NCBI GenBank assembly: GCA_900754075.1
Contig: CAAEBN010000013.1
Span: 1 to 54,695 of the forward strand
From: an uncultured Collinsella sp.
Lineage (GTDB): Bacteria > Actinomycetota > Coriobacteriia > Coriobacteriales > Coriobacteriaceae
Direction: 5' to 3'
DNA: 54,695 bases
Position numbers and translations under genes: made by a program. Shown here piece after piece: positions 8,321 to 15,670 of the stretch. The stretch's first letter is position 1, and every line of letters starts with the position of its first letter. The notes under the pieces were generated by a model, which saw only the letters and a program-made list of their open reading frames with translations, had not been told where the DNA came from and searched no databases.

Positions 8321-8531
8321 GCATAGAGAGGGTGCAAAAACAGGGTTTTTGGCACGCTTTATGCATTCGAGTTGTGGAAAACTCCTGTTAAGAGGATGTG
8401 AGTTTTACGCAATTGACGTGCGCCTTTTGAGTAAAACCGCAGGTCGCGATTTGCTCGGGGTACTATGCAGCGCGATCGAATCACACGCAGCTCAAACGCA
8501 GCAAAAACACACTACGGAGGTTTCCAGCTAC
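8321..8531 (+). other. Gene-free leader of the secreted-protein gene
   Basis: With the terminator this is part of a 312-nt gap. It contains an inverted pair GTTTTAC/GTAAAAC around 8402-8438, a TACTAT box near 8461 without a convincing -35, and GGAGG at about 8516 that serves the next gene. No coding sequence is supported. Confidence 0.5.
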
Positions 8532-9308
8532 ATGAGGATCGATTCACGAAAACCGAAAGCCGCCGCCCTTTCCGCCGCTCTGACCGTGGCACTTTTGGTG
8601 GGCGCCGGCGCAACTGATGCCCACGCGGCAACACTATCCGATACGGTCGGATCTACGCCGTCCGAGGCGACGCTGGTGCAGCCCGTCGACTACCGCGGCG
8701 ATGGTTATGGCTCTATGCAGGAGTGGAACGCCTCGATGGGAGCAAAGCGCGACTCCCTGGAGATGCGCGCTCAGATCATTATGAATATGTATGGCGACTA
8801 TGCTACCGATGACGAGCGCGCTGTGCTGCAGGGTTGCATCGACGGTGCGGGTAGCCTGTTGACGATGGGGGAAGTCGACGCCAAGTCGACCGAGCTCGAC
8901 GAGCTTCGCTCCACGCTTGAGGATGCCAAGCGCGAGGCGCTCGAGGCTGCCGCAGCCGAAGCAGAGGCCGCTGAGGCCGTTCAGGCATCGTATTACAACG
9001 CCGGCTCCGGCTCGTCTTACGCGCCTGCTGCGTATTACGCGAACGGCTCGGGCCTGACGCGCTCGAGCGGCGTCAATAACTATAACGGCCGCCGCGAGAC
9101 TTATTACAGCAGCAACGTACTCTACCATCACCGCACGGGCGAATGGACGCAGGATTCCGAGGGCTTTTGGCGCGATTCCGATGGCTACTACGTCGTGGCC
9201 GCGGGCGATAAGGCTCAGGGCTCCACGTTTACCGGCTCCAAGGGTGAGTGCAAGGTCTATGACTCCGGCTGCGCAGCCGGAACCACCGACTACTATACCG
9301 GCTGGTAA
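8532..9308 (+). CDS. Secreted protein of unknown function
   Basis: 258 residues beginning with a Sec signal peptide (basic n-region RIDSRKPK, hydrophobic core, probable cleavage after DAHAA, about residue 38). Residues about 115-150 are Glu/Ala-rich and likely coiled coil (ELDELRSTLEDAKREAL...). A Tyr/Ser/Gly-rich stretch follows, and the protein ends in GECKVYDSGCAAGTTDYYTGW-like sequence with two Cys, reminiscent of C-termini of some gut-Firmicute secreted cell-wall hydrolases (weak recall). The frame is open far upstream, but ATG 8532 is the one behind ACGGAGG. No enzyme motif recognised. Confidence 0.8.
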   Translation: MRIDSRKPKAAALSAALTVALLVGAGATDAHAATLSDTVGSTPSEATLVQPVDYRGDGYGSMQEWNASMGAKRDSLEMRAQIIMNMYGDYATDDERAVLQGCIDGAGSLLTMGEVDAKSTELDELRSTLEDAKREALEAAAAEAEAAEAVQASYYNAGSGSSYAPAAYYANGSGLTRSSGVNNYNGRRETYYSSNVLYHHRTGEWTQDSEGFWRDSDGYYVVAAGDKAQGSTFTGSKGECKVYDSGCAAGTTDYYTGW

Positions 9309-9338
9309 TCTGCCATAAGCCAATAGGACATGACGGGC

Positions 9339-9385
9339 GGGCGTCTTTACCGAGCTTTAGGGCAACGTAAGGACGCCCGTTCTAT
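9339..9385 (+). terminator. Hairpin after the secreted-protein gene
   Basis: GGGCGTCTTTA (9339-9349) pairs with TAAGGACGCCC (9368-9378), with one wobble, around a long loop. Only a weak T-stretch follows (GTTCTAT), so termination is tentative. Confidence 0.5.
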
Positions 9386-9456
9386 GCATGCGCTTGAGCT
9401 AACAGAGCGCTTACCGTGGCAGTACGCCGCGCATATGGGCGCGGGGCACACTTAGT

Positions 9457-9481
9457 CACGAGAAACAAAGTCTTTCTCGTG
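9457..9481 (+). promoter_or_regulatory. Hairpin abutting a Shine-Dalgarno site
   Basis: CACGAGAAA (9457-9465) and TTTCTCGTG (9473-9481) form a perfect 9-bp stem; its last base overlaps GGAGG of the following gene, so folding would affect ribosome access. Confidence 0.55.
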
Positions 9482-9495
9482 GAGGAAGTGATCTT

Positions 9496-9702
9496 GTGAA
9501 CGCTCGAGATATTGCCATTGCCGCCGTCGCATTGGTGCTTGGCTGCCTTGGTCCTACGGCCGCGCTCGTTGCGGGCATGCAGGGGTCTTGTGGGGCTGCC
9601 TCTATCGTGGTCAGTGCGTTGATCGCGGCCGCACTGCTGGGAAGTGCGGGTGTAGTCCTTTGTCGCGACGATGAGGACCAGGCGTCGGAGTCGCAGCTCT
9701 AA
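9496..9702 (+). CDS. Small membrane protein of unknown function
   Basis: 68 residues, GTG start 9 nt after GTGGAGGAAG. Two hydrophobic segments (about residues 5-27 and 35-56) joined by a short turn containing GMQGSCG, then a charged tail RDDEDQASESQL, probably cytoplasmic. No family recognised. The strong ribosome site and low stop-free chance in both segments support it as real; it has no operon partner. Confidence 0.6.
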   Translation: MNARDIAIAAVALVLGCLGPTAALVAGMQGSCGAASIVVSALIAAALLGSAGVVLCRDDEDQASESQL

Positions 9703-9810
9703 CCGTCGGGACATCGACTACTGGTTATAGATGAAGATGAAAGCCGCCGTAAGGGGAGTGCTCCTTGTGGCGGCTTTGCTGTTGAGCCTGTTGACGTGGT
9801 GAGCCGGGCG

Positions 9811-10725
9811 CTACCAGCTTTTCTCGATATCGCGGATGCGCTGATAGAGCCAATCGTTTTGCGGCACTTGGATATCGTGTTTGGCGGCCAGGCGGCAAAT
9901 GGTGCCCGCGAACTCCTCGACTTCGGTTTTTCGTTGTGCGATGCGGTCCTGCGCCATCGAGGGCATACCGGCGGGGTCGATTCCCTCGATGAGGTGCACC
10001 ATCTGCGTCAGGTCTGCCTCGGTCAGCTCAATGCCCTCGGCGTTGGCGACCGCAAGCGTTTCGCGCATGGCGGAAACAAAGCAGCGACGCTGCTCGGAGC
10101 CCGGCTCCGTGGCGCTTCCGTAGGTCCCGCTGTAGGTCATGCACGTCTGGTTGATGCCGTCGTTGAGCATGAGTTTGACCCACATGCGGTGCGCAATGTC
10201 GCTCTCGACGGTATGGGCGATGCCGCAGCGCGTGTAGAGCTCGTCGATGGCGGTGACGGTTGCGGGCTCGGTGCCGGCCGCCGCGCCAAAGCGGATTTCG
10301 CCAGTGTTGGTAAAGGTGAGCGCGCCGTCGAGGAACACTGCATCCATGCCCTGGCAAATACCAAGAACGGTATGCTTCCAGCCAAAGCGCTCGGCAATCT
10401 TTTGCTCGCTCGTAATGCCGTTACACAGCGAGGCGATGAGCGTATCGGGTCCCACGACGCGCTCCATAGTCTTGAGTGCCTGGTCGAGTCCGGTTGTCTT
10501 GACCGTGAGGATGACCAGGTCGGCGGGTGTCGCCTCGCTGGCGCGGACGGACTTGAGTACGCAGGGCTTGCCGTTGACGGTGAGCGCGTCGTTCGCATGG
10601 CGCTCAAAGCGAGCGTCGTCCATGACGTATTCGACGGCATCGTTGCCGAGTGTCTGGGCGATCATGCTGCCGTAGAGTAGCCCGACGCCGCCCTTGCCGA
10701 TAAAGGCAACCTTGTTGATCTGCAT
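9811..10725 (-). CDS. panE: 2-dehydropantoate 2-reductase family protein
   Basis: NADPH-dependent reductase of the ApbA/PanE family, which makes pantoate for coenzyme A. 304 residues: N-terminal Rossmann fold VAFIGKGGVGLLYGS, LVILTVKTTGLDQAL, SLCNGITSEQKIAERF; C-terminal helical domain with the catalytic Lys in MWVKLMLNDGINQ. GGGGAG at 10735-10740 sits 9 nt before the chosen ATG (10725); an in-frame ATG at 10734 would touch the site directly. An intrinsic terminator lies immediately upstream. Some family members act on other 2-keto acids, so the substrate is probable rather than proven. Confidence 0.85.
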   Translation of the reverse strand: MQINKVAFIGKGGVGLLYGSMIAQTLGNDAVEYVMDDARFERHANDALTVNGKPCVLKSVRASEATPADLVILTVKTTGLDQALKTMERVVGPDTLIASLCNGITSEQKIAERFGWKHTVLGICQGMDAVFLDGALTFTNTGEIRFGAAAGTEPATVTAIDELYTRCGIAHTVESDIAHRMWVKLMLNDGINQTCMTYSGTYGSATEPGSEQRRCFVSAMRETLAVANAEGIELTEADLTQMVHLIEGIDPAGMPSMAQDRIAQRKTEVEEFAGTICRLAAKHDIQVPQNDWLYQRIRDIEKSW

Positions 10726-10742
10726 GTGAATCATCTCCCCAT

Positions 10743-10771
10743 ATAAAAGGCGCCCGCGTAAGGGGCGCCTG
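10743..10771 (-). terminator. Terminator-like hairpin directly before panE
   Basis: On the minus strand, AGGCGCCC and GGGCGCCT arms (plus-strand 10763-10770 and 10748-10755) are followed by TTTTATAT, which abuts the panE Shine-Dalgarno (10735-10740). It can end the small upstream gene, or attenuate panE. A TACAAT box lies just upstream on the same strand. Confidence 0.75.
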
Positions 10772-10848
10772 ATGGATTGTATGTCGCCGGGGCGTTTGGT
10801 AAGCGCGCGGGGCTGCTGTTATGAAAAAGAAACTATTGCACTGTGCGC

Positions 10849-11043
10849 TTATGCCGCGGGACAGATCACAAAAACGCGTGCGGGATATCCAACGCCATCG
10901 CGCACCTTGGGGAAGGTGCAGAAGATGACAGCACCCGTGGCGGGAAGCTCGTCTAGATGGTCCATGACCTCGATTTGGTAACGGTCGACCGAGAGGATGT
11001 ATTGTTCGCCGGGGTAGGGGTAGGCGTTCTCGCGTGTGGTCAC
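10849..11043 (-). CDS. Small acidic protein of unknown function
   Basis: 64 residues from a GTG start at 11043 with AAAGGAGA upstream. The sequence (GEQYILSVDRYQIEVMDHLDELP...GAVIFCTFPKV) suggests a compact alpha/beta or all-beta fold; no signal peptide, no membrane segment and no family I recognise. It is divergent from the aldo/keto reductase gene and followed by a terminator and panE. Confidence 0.55.
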   Translation of the reverse strand: MTTRENAYPYPGEQYILSVDRYQIEVMDHLDELPATGAVIFCTFPKVRDGVGYPARVFVICPAA

Positions 11044-11206
11044 GGTCGTCTCCTTTCATCGGGCTTTTTGCTGATGTTAAAGCGGTGTCGTGACGGCTCG
11101 ATTTCTGCTACGTTACGATACATTCTCGATTGCGATTCCACGATGTTTCGGCTGCGTGACCATTGTGTTTCGCCTTGCCGGGGCGCTGATGGCGAAGGGA
11201 GGGGCC

Positions 11207-12394
11207 GTGCAATACCGTGTTGACCCCAAAAGTGGTAACCGAATATCCGCTCTGGGTCTGGGCTGCATGAGGTTTCCCGGTGCGCCGGGACACCCCGATG
11301 CGAAGACGGCCGATGCCATCATCTCCCGTGCGGTGGAGCAAGGGATAACCTATCTGGACACGGCCTATCTCTACCCCGGTAACGAAGCTTGTGTGGGAGC
11401 CTCGCTTGAGCGCCTGGGTCTGCGCGACCAGATTTTGCTCGCGACCAAGTTGCCGCACGCTTCGTGCAAATGTGCGGAGGATTTCGACCGCTTTTTTGAC
11501 GAGCAGCTGCGCCGTTTGCGGACTGACCATATCGACTATTACCTTATGCACAACATCACCTCGCCCGCGCAGTGGGAGCGCGTGGTAGCGTTGAGTATCG
11601 AGGACTGGATTGCGCACCAAAAGGCTGCGGGGCGTATTCGCCAGATAGGTTTTTCGTACCACGGCAGTGCGGCGGACTTCCTCACGATGCTTGACGCGTA
11701 TGACTGGGACTTTTGCCAGATCCAGTACAACTACGCTGGAGAGCGATACCAAGCGGGAACGGCGGGACTCATGGCAGCCGCCGAGCGCGGGCTCGCGGTG
11801 TTTGTGATGGAACCGCTTTTGGGTGGACGCCTGGCGGGCAAACTGCCTCCGCGGGCCCGCGCCGTGCTCGATGACGTACGCGATCCGTACCTGAAGACGC
11901 CGGCTGCTTGGGGCCTTTCGTGGGTGTGGAACCATCCTCAAGTCACGATGCTGCTTTCGGGTATGACCGATACCGCGCAGGTGGACGAGAACGCGGCATT
12001 GGCGGATCGTGCGCTGCCGGATTCGATGACGACAGAGCAGCTCGATACCATCGCACGTGTGCTGGGAGAGTTTGAGAAATCGAATCGCGTGCCCTGTACG
12101 GGGTGCGGCTACTGCATGCCGTGCCCCAAGGGCATCAATATTCCCGGTTGCTTTGGCGCCTACAATGCGAGCTACGCGCATAGTTGGTTTACGGGGCTGT
12201 CTCAATACTTTACGGCGAGCGCGGTGCGGACGAACGAGCCCAAGCTGGTGAGCAATTGCGTCAAGTGCGGCAAATGCGCACGTCACTGCCCGCAGCACAT
12301 CGATATTCCCGAGCGTCTCGACGATGTGCGCCGACGTTTCCAGCCTGGCCCCGTAACGGCCGCGCTTAAAGCCTTTTGCAAGACGCGCTCCTGA
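11207..12394 (+). CDS. Aldo/keto reductase with C-terminal ferredoxin domain
   Basis: 395-residue cytoplasmic oxidoreductase. The TIM barrel starts MQYRVDPKSGNRISALGLGCMRFP and holds the catalytic tetrad Asp/Tyr in DTAYLYPGNE, Lys in LLATKLP and His in YYLMHNI. The C-terminal part has two 4Fe-4S motifs, CTGCGYCMPCPKGI and CVKCGKCARHCPQHI. This fusion is common in anaerobes and suggests electron exchange with ferredoxin or flavodoxin. GTG 11207 follows GGGAGGGG and gives the family-typical MQYR start; the ATG at 11189 lacks that. Substrate unknown. Confidence 0.88.
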   Translation: MQYRVDPKSGNRISALGLGCMRFPGAPGHPDAKTADAIISRAVEQGITYLDTAYLYPGNEACVGASLERLGLRDQILLATKLPHASCKCAEDFDRFFDEQLRRLRTDHIDYYLMHNITSPAQWERVVALSIEDWIAHQKAAGRIRQIGFSYHGSAADFLTMLDAYDWDFCQIQYNYAGERYQAGTAGLMAAAERGLAVFVMEPLLGGRLAGKLPPRARAVLDDVRDPYLKTPAAWGLSWVWNHPQVTMLLSGMTDTAQVDENAALADRALPDSMTTEQLDTIARVLGEFEKSNRVPCTGCGYCMPCPKGINIPGCFGAYNASYAHSWFTGLSQYFTASAVRTNEPKLVSNCVKCGKCARHCPQHIDIPERLDDVRRRFQPGPVTAALKAFCKTRS

Positions 12395-12476
12395 TGCCCC
12401 TTTTATAACTTGCGGTGGAATAGTTCCTGTTTGCGGCAGAATAGGGGCCAAACAGGAACTATTCCACCGCAACTGA
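12391..12476 (+). repeat. 86-bp palindromic repeat, copy 1
   Basis: Starts CTGATGCCCC and ends AACTGA. Its 25-nt arms (TTGCGGTGGAATAGTTCC..., about 12410-12434, and 12450-12474) form a near-perfect hairpin around a 15-17-nt loop. It differs from copy 2 (13578-13663) at two positions and lies in the same orientation. It ends at the Shine-Dalgarno of the next gene. Confidence 0.95.
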
Positions 12477-12487
12477 AGGGGGCTGTC

Positions 12488-13507
12488 GTGGGCCATCGGG
12501 ATTCATGCGATGATTTACGTGAGGTTCGTTGGGGCGTTTTGGGCGCTGGGCGCATTTCGCATCGATTTGCATCGTCGCTCAAGGAGGTGGGCGGGGCACG
12601 GCTTGTGGCTGCCGCCGGTCGCACTCCTTCGCATGTTGAGGAGTTTTGCGGGGCGTTTTCGATTGATGCCGCGCACAGTTATGCCACGGCTGACGATAGC
12701 GGCGATGCGGCTTATGATGCGCTGATTGCCGACCCCGATGTCGACGCAATCTACTTGGCTCTTCCACATGGCATGCATGCGCATTGGGTCTGTCGGGCGC
12801 TGCGCGCGGGAAAGGCCGTACTGTGCGAAAAGCCGGCCGTTTTGAATGAAGAAGAGGCCCGTGCGATCACCTCCGTTTCCCGCGAGTGCGGTGTGCCGTT
12901 TATGGAGGCGATGAAAAATCGGTTTTGTCCGATGCATACTCGCGTGAAGGGCTTGCTTGCGTCGGGCGAGCTCGGCCGTATCGTTTCGATCGAAAGCGTG
13001 CAAAAACTCGATTATGGTGAGTCCCCTTCAAGTTATCTGCTCGATCCGTTGCAGGGTGGCTGTCTATATGACATGGGCTGCTATGCGGTCGGGTGGTTTG
13101 AGGATCTGCTTGCGGGTGCGTGCGATGTTTCGTCTCGTGAAGTTCGCTGGCGCGACGTATCGGGCGGCCGCGTGGATTGGGCCGATGAGATCCATATGAG
13201 CGTCGGCGGCATACCCATTCATATGGTTTGCGACGGCAAAGCAGCATATGAAAGCCGCTTAACGATTGTCTGCGAGCGTGGCTCGTTAGAAATCGAGCGC
13301 CTCCATCGCCCCGAGCTCGCCCATGTGAAGTACTCCGACGGGCGAATGCTCGAAATAAATGCCCCGTTTGAGGTCGATGATTTCTACGGCGAAATCCAGC
13401 ATGCGACCCAGCTCATCCGGGCGGGGAAACTCGAGAGTTCCGTCATGCCCCTTGCCGCCACGCAGCGCTGCGCGCGCATTATCGATGCAATCCGTCTAGC
13501 CCTCTAG
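12488..13507 (+). CDS. Gfo/Idh/MocA-family oxidoreductase (MviM-like)
   Basis: 339 residues, NAD(P)-dependent dehydrogenase of unknown sugar-type substrate. Rossmann fold VRWGVLGAGRISHRFASSL, then DAIYLALPHGMHAHWVCRALRAG, the EKP motif in AVLCEKPAVLNEEEA, and the dehydrogenase-domain region GGCLYDMGCYAVGW. Reading could extend upstream through the palindrome, but GTG 12488 stands 7 nt after AAGGGGG and gives a compact family-length protein. The gene is exactly bracketed by two direct copies of an 86-bp palindromic repeat. Confidence 0.85.
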   Translation: MGHRDSCDDLREVRWGVLGAGRISHRFASSLKEVGGARLVAAAGRTPSHVEEFCGAFSIDAAHSYATADDSGDAAYDALIADPDVDAIYLALPHGMHAHWVCRALRAGKAVLCEKPAVLNEEEARAITSVSRECGVPFMEAMKNRFCPMHTRVKGLLASGELGRIVSIESVQKLDYGESPSSYLLDPLQGGCLYDMGCYAVGWFEDLLAGACDVSSREVRWRDVSGGRVDWADEIHMSVGGIPIHMVCDGKAAYESRLTIVCERGSLEIERLHRPELAHVKYSDGRMLEINAPFEVDDFYGEIQHATQLIRAGKLESSVMPLAATQRCARIIDAIRLAL

Positions 13508-13577
13508 GACTTGGCGTTGACGCGTAGGGGATCATGACGCTGGCGCCCGTAGCCGTAGTGCTCGGTGGCCCGCATCT

Positions 13578-13663
13578 CTGATGCCCCTTTTATAAGTTGC
13601 GGTGGAATAGTTCCTGTTTGCGGCAGAATAGGGGCCAAACAGGAACTATTTCACCGCAACTGA
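13578..13663 (+). repeat. 86-bp palindromic repeat, copy 2
   Basis: 84 of 86 positions match copy 1, same orientation. Arms AGTTGCGGTGGAATAGTTCC... and ...GGAACTATTTCACCGCAACT pair almost fully. It ends right before the GGGGGAG site of the endonuclease IV gene. Confidence 0.95.
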
Positions 13664-13679
13664 TGAGGGGGAGCTGGAG

Positions 13680-14546
13680 ATGCTGACGATTGGGTGTCAT
13701 CTTTCGACGACGAAGGGCTATCGGGCGATGGGGGAGACGGCGCTATCCATTGGCGCCAACACCTTTGCATTCTTTACGCGCAACCCGCGCGGCGGCAAGG
13801 CGAAAGACCTTGACATGGATGATGTGGCGGCCCTGCGCGAGCTTATGGAGCAAAACGACTTTGGCCCGCTCGTGGCTCATGCCCCGTATACCTATAACCC
13901 CTGCTCGGCCAAAGAGCGGGCGCGCGAGTTTGCCCTGGAGGCAATGGCCGAGGACTTGCGGCGCATGGAAGCACTGCCCGGCAACTATTACAACTTCCAC
14001 CCCGGCGCGCATGTGGGGCAGGGGACTGATGCCGGCATTCAGATGATCGTCGACACCTTGTGCCAGGTGATGTTTGAGGGGCAGCAGACGACGGTGCTGC
14101 TCGAGACCATGGCAGGAAAGGGTACCGAGGTGGGCCGTAGCTTTGAAGAGCTGGCGCGCATTATCGGGGGTGTTGCTGCCAGACGTCCAGAGCTGTCGGC
14201 CAAGCTGGGCGTGTGTCTGGATACCTGCCATGTGAGTGATGCCGGCTACGACATCATCCATGATCTGGACGGCGTACTCGACGAGTTCGATCGCGTGGTG
14301 GGTATCGAGCGCCTGCGCGCCGTGCATATCAATGACTCCAAGAACCCCTGCGGTGCCCATAAGGATCGCCACGAGTGCATCGGCAAGGGCTACCTGGGTA
14401 GTGAAGAGTTTGGCGGCGGTATGCAGGTTATGCAGAATATTGTATCGAATGGCCGCTTGCGCGCATTGCCATTCATTTTGGAGACGCCGAACGAACTTGC
14501 AGGTTATGCGGCTGAAATTAAACTGTTAAGGTCATTGCAGCAGTAA
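13680..14546 (+). CDS. nfo: Endonuclease IV (AP endonuclease)
   Basis: Cleaves abasic sites in base-excision repair. 288 residues in the usual size range, TIM barrel with the trinuclear zinc ligands spread over the family motifs: IGCHLS, LVAHAPYTYN, NFHPGAHVG, LLETMAGKGTE, GVCLDTCHVSDAGYD, AVHINDSKNPCGAHKDRHECIGKG and FILETPNE. ATG 13680 follows GGGGGAG. The 86-bp palindrome lies directly upstream and would be in its leader. Confidence 0.95.
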   Translation: MLTIGCHLSTTKGYRAMGETALSIGANTFAFFTRNPRGGKAKDLDMDDVAALRELMEQNDFGPLVAHAPYTYNPCSAKERAREFALEAMAEDLRRMEALPGNYYNFHPGAHVGQGTDAGIQMIVDTLCQVMFEGQQTTVLLETMAGKGTEVGRSFEELARIIGGVAARRPELSAKLGVCLDTCHVSDAGYDIIHDLDGVLDEFDRVVGIERLRAVHINDSKNPCGAHKDRHECIGKGYLGSEEFGGGMQVMQNIVSNGRLRALPFILETPNELAGYAAEIKLLRSLQQ

Positions 14547-14607
14547 TGACTGTCACAAAGTGGAGTGTCCCATTCACGTTATGGGTTTGTTTCAATCAGT
14601 TTTCTAA

Positions 14608-14636
14608 TTGCAGATTCTCCCAAGCGGGTGCATAAT
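14608..14636 (+). promoter_or_regulatory. Promoter of the amino-acid ABC transporter operon
   Basis: TTGCAG (14608-14613), 17-nt spacer, CATAAT (14631-14636), about 57 nt before the binding-protein ATG. Confidence 0.6.
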
Positions 14637-14693
14637 AGCCATCAGTTTTTGCAGACCTCTGAATCAAACGGGGTCACCGGAAGGAGACTGATT

Positions 14694-15554
14694 ATGAAGC
14701 TCAAGAAGCTTGGCGCATTTGCCGCCACGGGCGCCATGGCGCTCGCCCTCGCACTGACGGGCTGTGGCTCGTCCAACGCCACCTCTGGTTCTGATGCCGG
14801 TTCCAGCAGCCCTGACGACGCTAAGGTCGAGAAGGTCGACGGCTCCAAGGAGTACGCACTCGTCAAGGACGGTACGCTGACCGTCGGCACCTCTGCCGAG
14901 TACGCTCCGTTTGAGTACAAGGATGACAACGGCGATTATCAGGGCTTTGACCTTGAGCTCATTAAGGCTATCGGCGACAAGCTGGGCCTGGATGTCGAGT
15001 ACGTCAACAATGACTTTGACACGCTCGTCCCCGGCGTCGCTTCGGGCGCCAAGTACGACGTCGCCATCGCGGCTATCACTGACACGCCCGAGCGTGAGAA
15101 GGAAGTCACTTTCTCCGATTCCTACTACATGGACGATCAGGCTATCGTGACCAAGGTCGATAACACCGACATCACGGCCGACAACTACAGCGAGAAGCTC
15201 AACAGCGCCGACGCTACCATCATCGTCCAGTCTGGCTCGACCGCCGAGGCCTTTGCCCAGGAGAACTTCCCCAAGGCCAAGATCGTCCCCTACAAGGACG
15301 CCACCGAGTGCTTCAGCGCCCTACAGTCCGATAAGGGCGACGCCGTAGTCACCAACCGCTCCGTTGCCAGCCAGCTGACCGCTGAGCAGTTCAACACCTG
15401 CCAGACTATCAAGCAGATCAGCACCGGCGAGGAGTACGCCATCGCCATCAACCAGGGCAACACCAAGCTCAAGGACGACATCAACCAGGCCATCAAGGAC
15501 CTGACCGACGACGGTACCGTTGACGCCCTCATGGCTAAGTACAACATCAAGTAA
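14694..15554 (+). CDS. Amino-acid ABC transporter substrate-binding lipoprotein
   Basis: 286-residue lipoprotein that would capture a polar amino acid outside the membrane. Signal peptide with lipobox LALTGC (Cys near residue 23), Ser/Gly-rich linker, then a solute-binding family 3 domain: LTVGTSAEYAPFEYKDDNGDYQGFDLELIKAIGDK, VASGAKYDVAIAAITDTPEREK. ATG 14694 follows GGAAGGAG. The frame is open upstream, but this start gives the signal peptide. It heads an operon with the permease and ATPase downstream; glutamine, cystine or arginine are all possible ligands. Confidence 0.92.
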   Translation: MKLKKLGAFAATGAMALALALTGCGSSNATSGSDAGSSSPDDAKVEKVDGSKEYALVKDGTLTVGTSAEYAPFEYKDDNGDYQGFDLELIKAIGDKLGLDVEYVNNDFDTLVPGVASGAKYDVAIAAITDTPEREKEVTFSDSYYMDDQAIVTKVDNTDITADNYSEKLNSADATIIVQSGSTAEAFAQENFPKAKIVPYKDATECFSALQSDKGDAVVTNRSVASQLTAEQFNTCQTIKQISTGEEYAIAINQGNTKLKDDINQAIKDLTDDGTVDALMAKYNIK

Positions 15555-15574
15555 ATAGATGCTTGATTGCGCGT

Positions 15575-15605
15575 AGGCCCTTTCCGTTTTGCGGAGAGGG
15601 CCTTT
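15575..15605 (+). terminator. Hairpin between binding-protein and permease genes
   Basis: AGGCCCT (15575-15581) and AGGGCCT (15597-15603) with inner TCCG/CGGA pairs. Only TT follows, so it may act as a partial terminator or mRNA stabiliser that keeps the binding protein in excess over the permease. Confidence 0.55.
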
Positions 15606-15670
15606 GCGCTTCTCTCGACGGAGAGTGTTTCCGTCTCGTTTTGCCGGCAACTTCTACGATAGGAGCCACC

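Noticed and set aside
6660..8366. Long open frame on the strand opposite metY (568 codons)
   Set aside because: It mirrors the metY coding sequence; GC-rich codon use leaves antisense frames open. No ribosome site, no recognisable domain.
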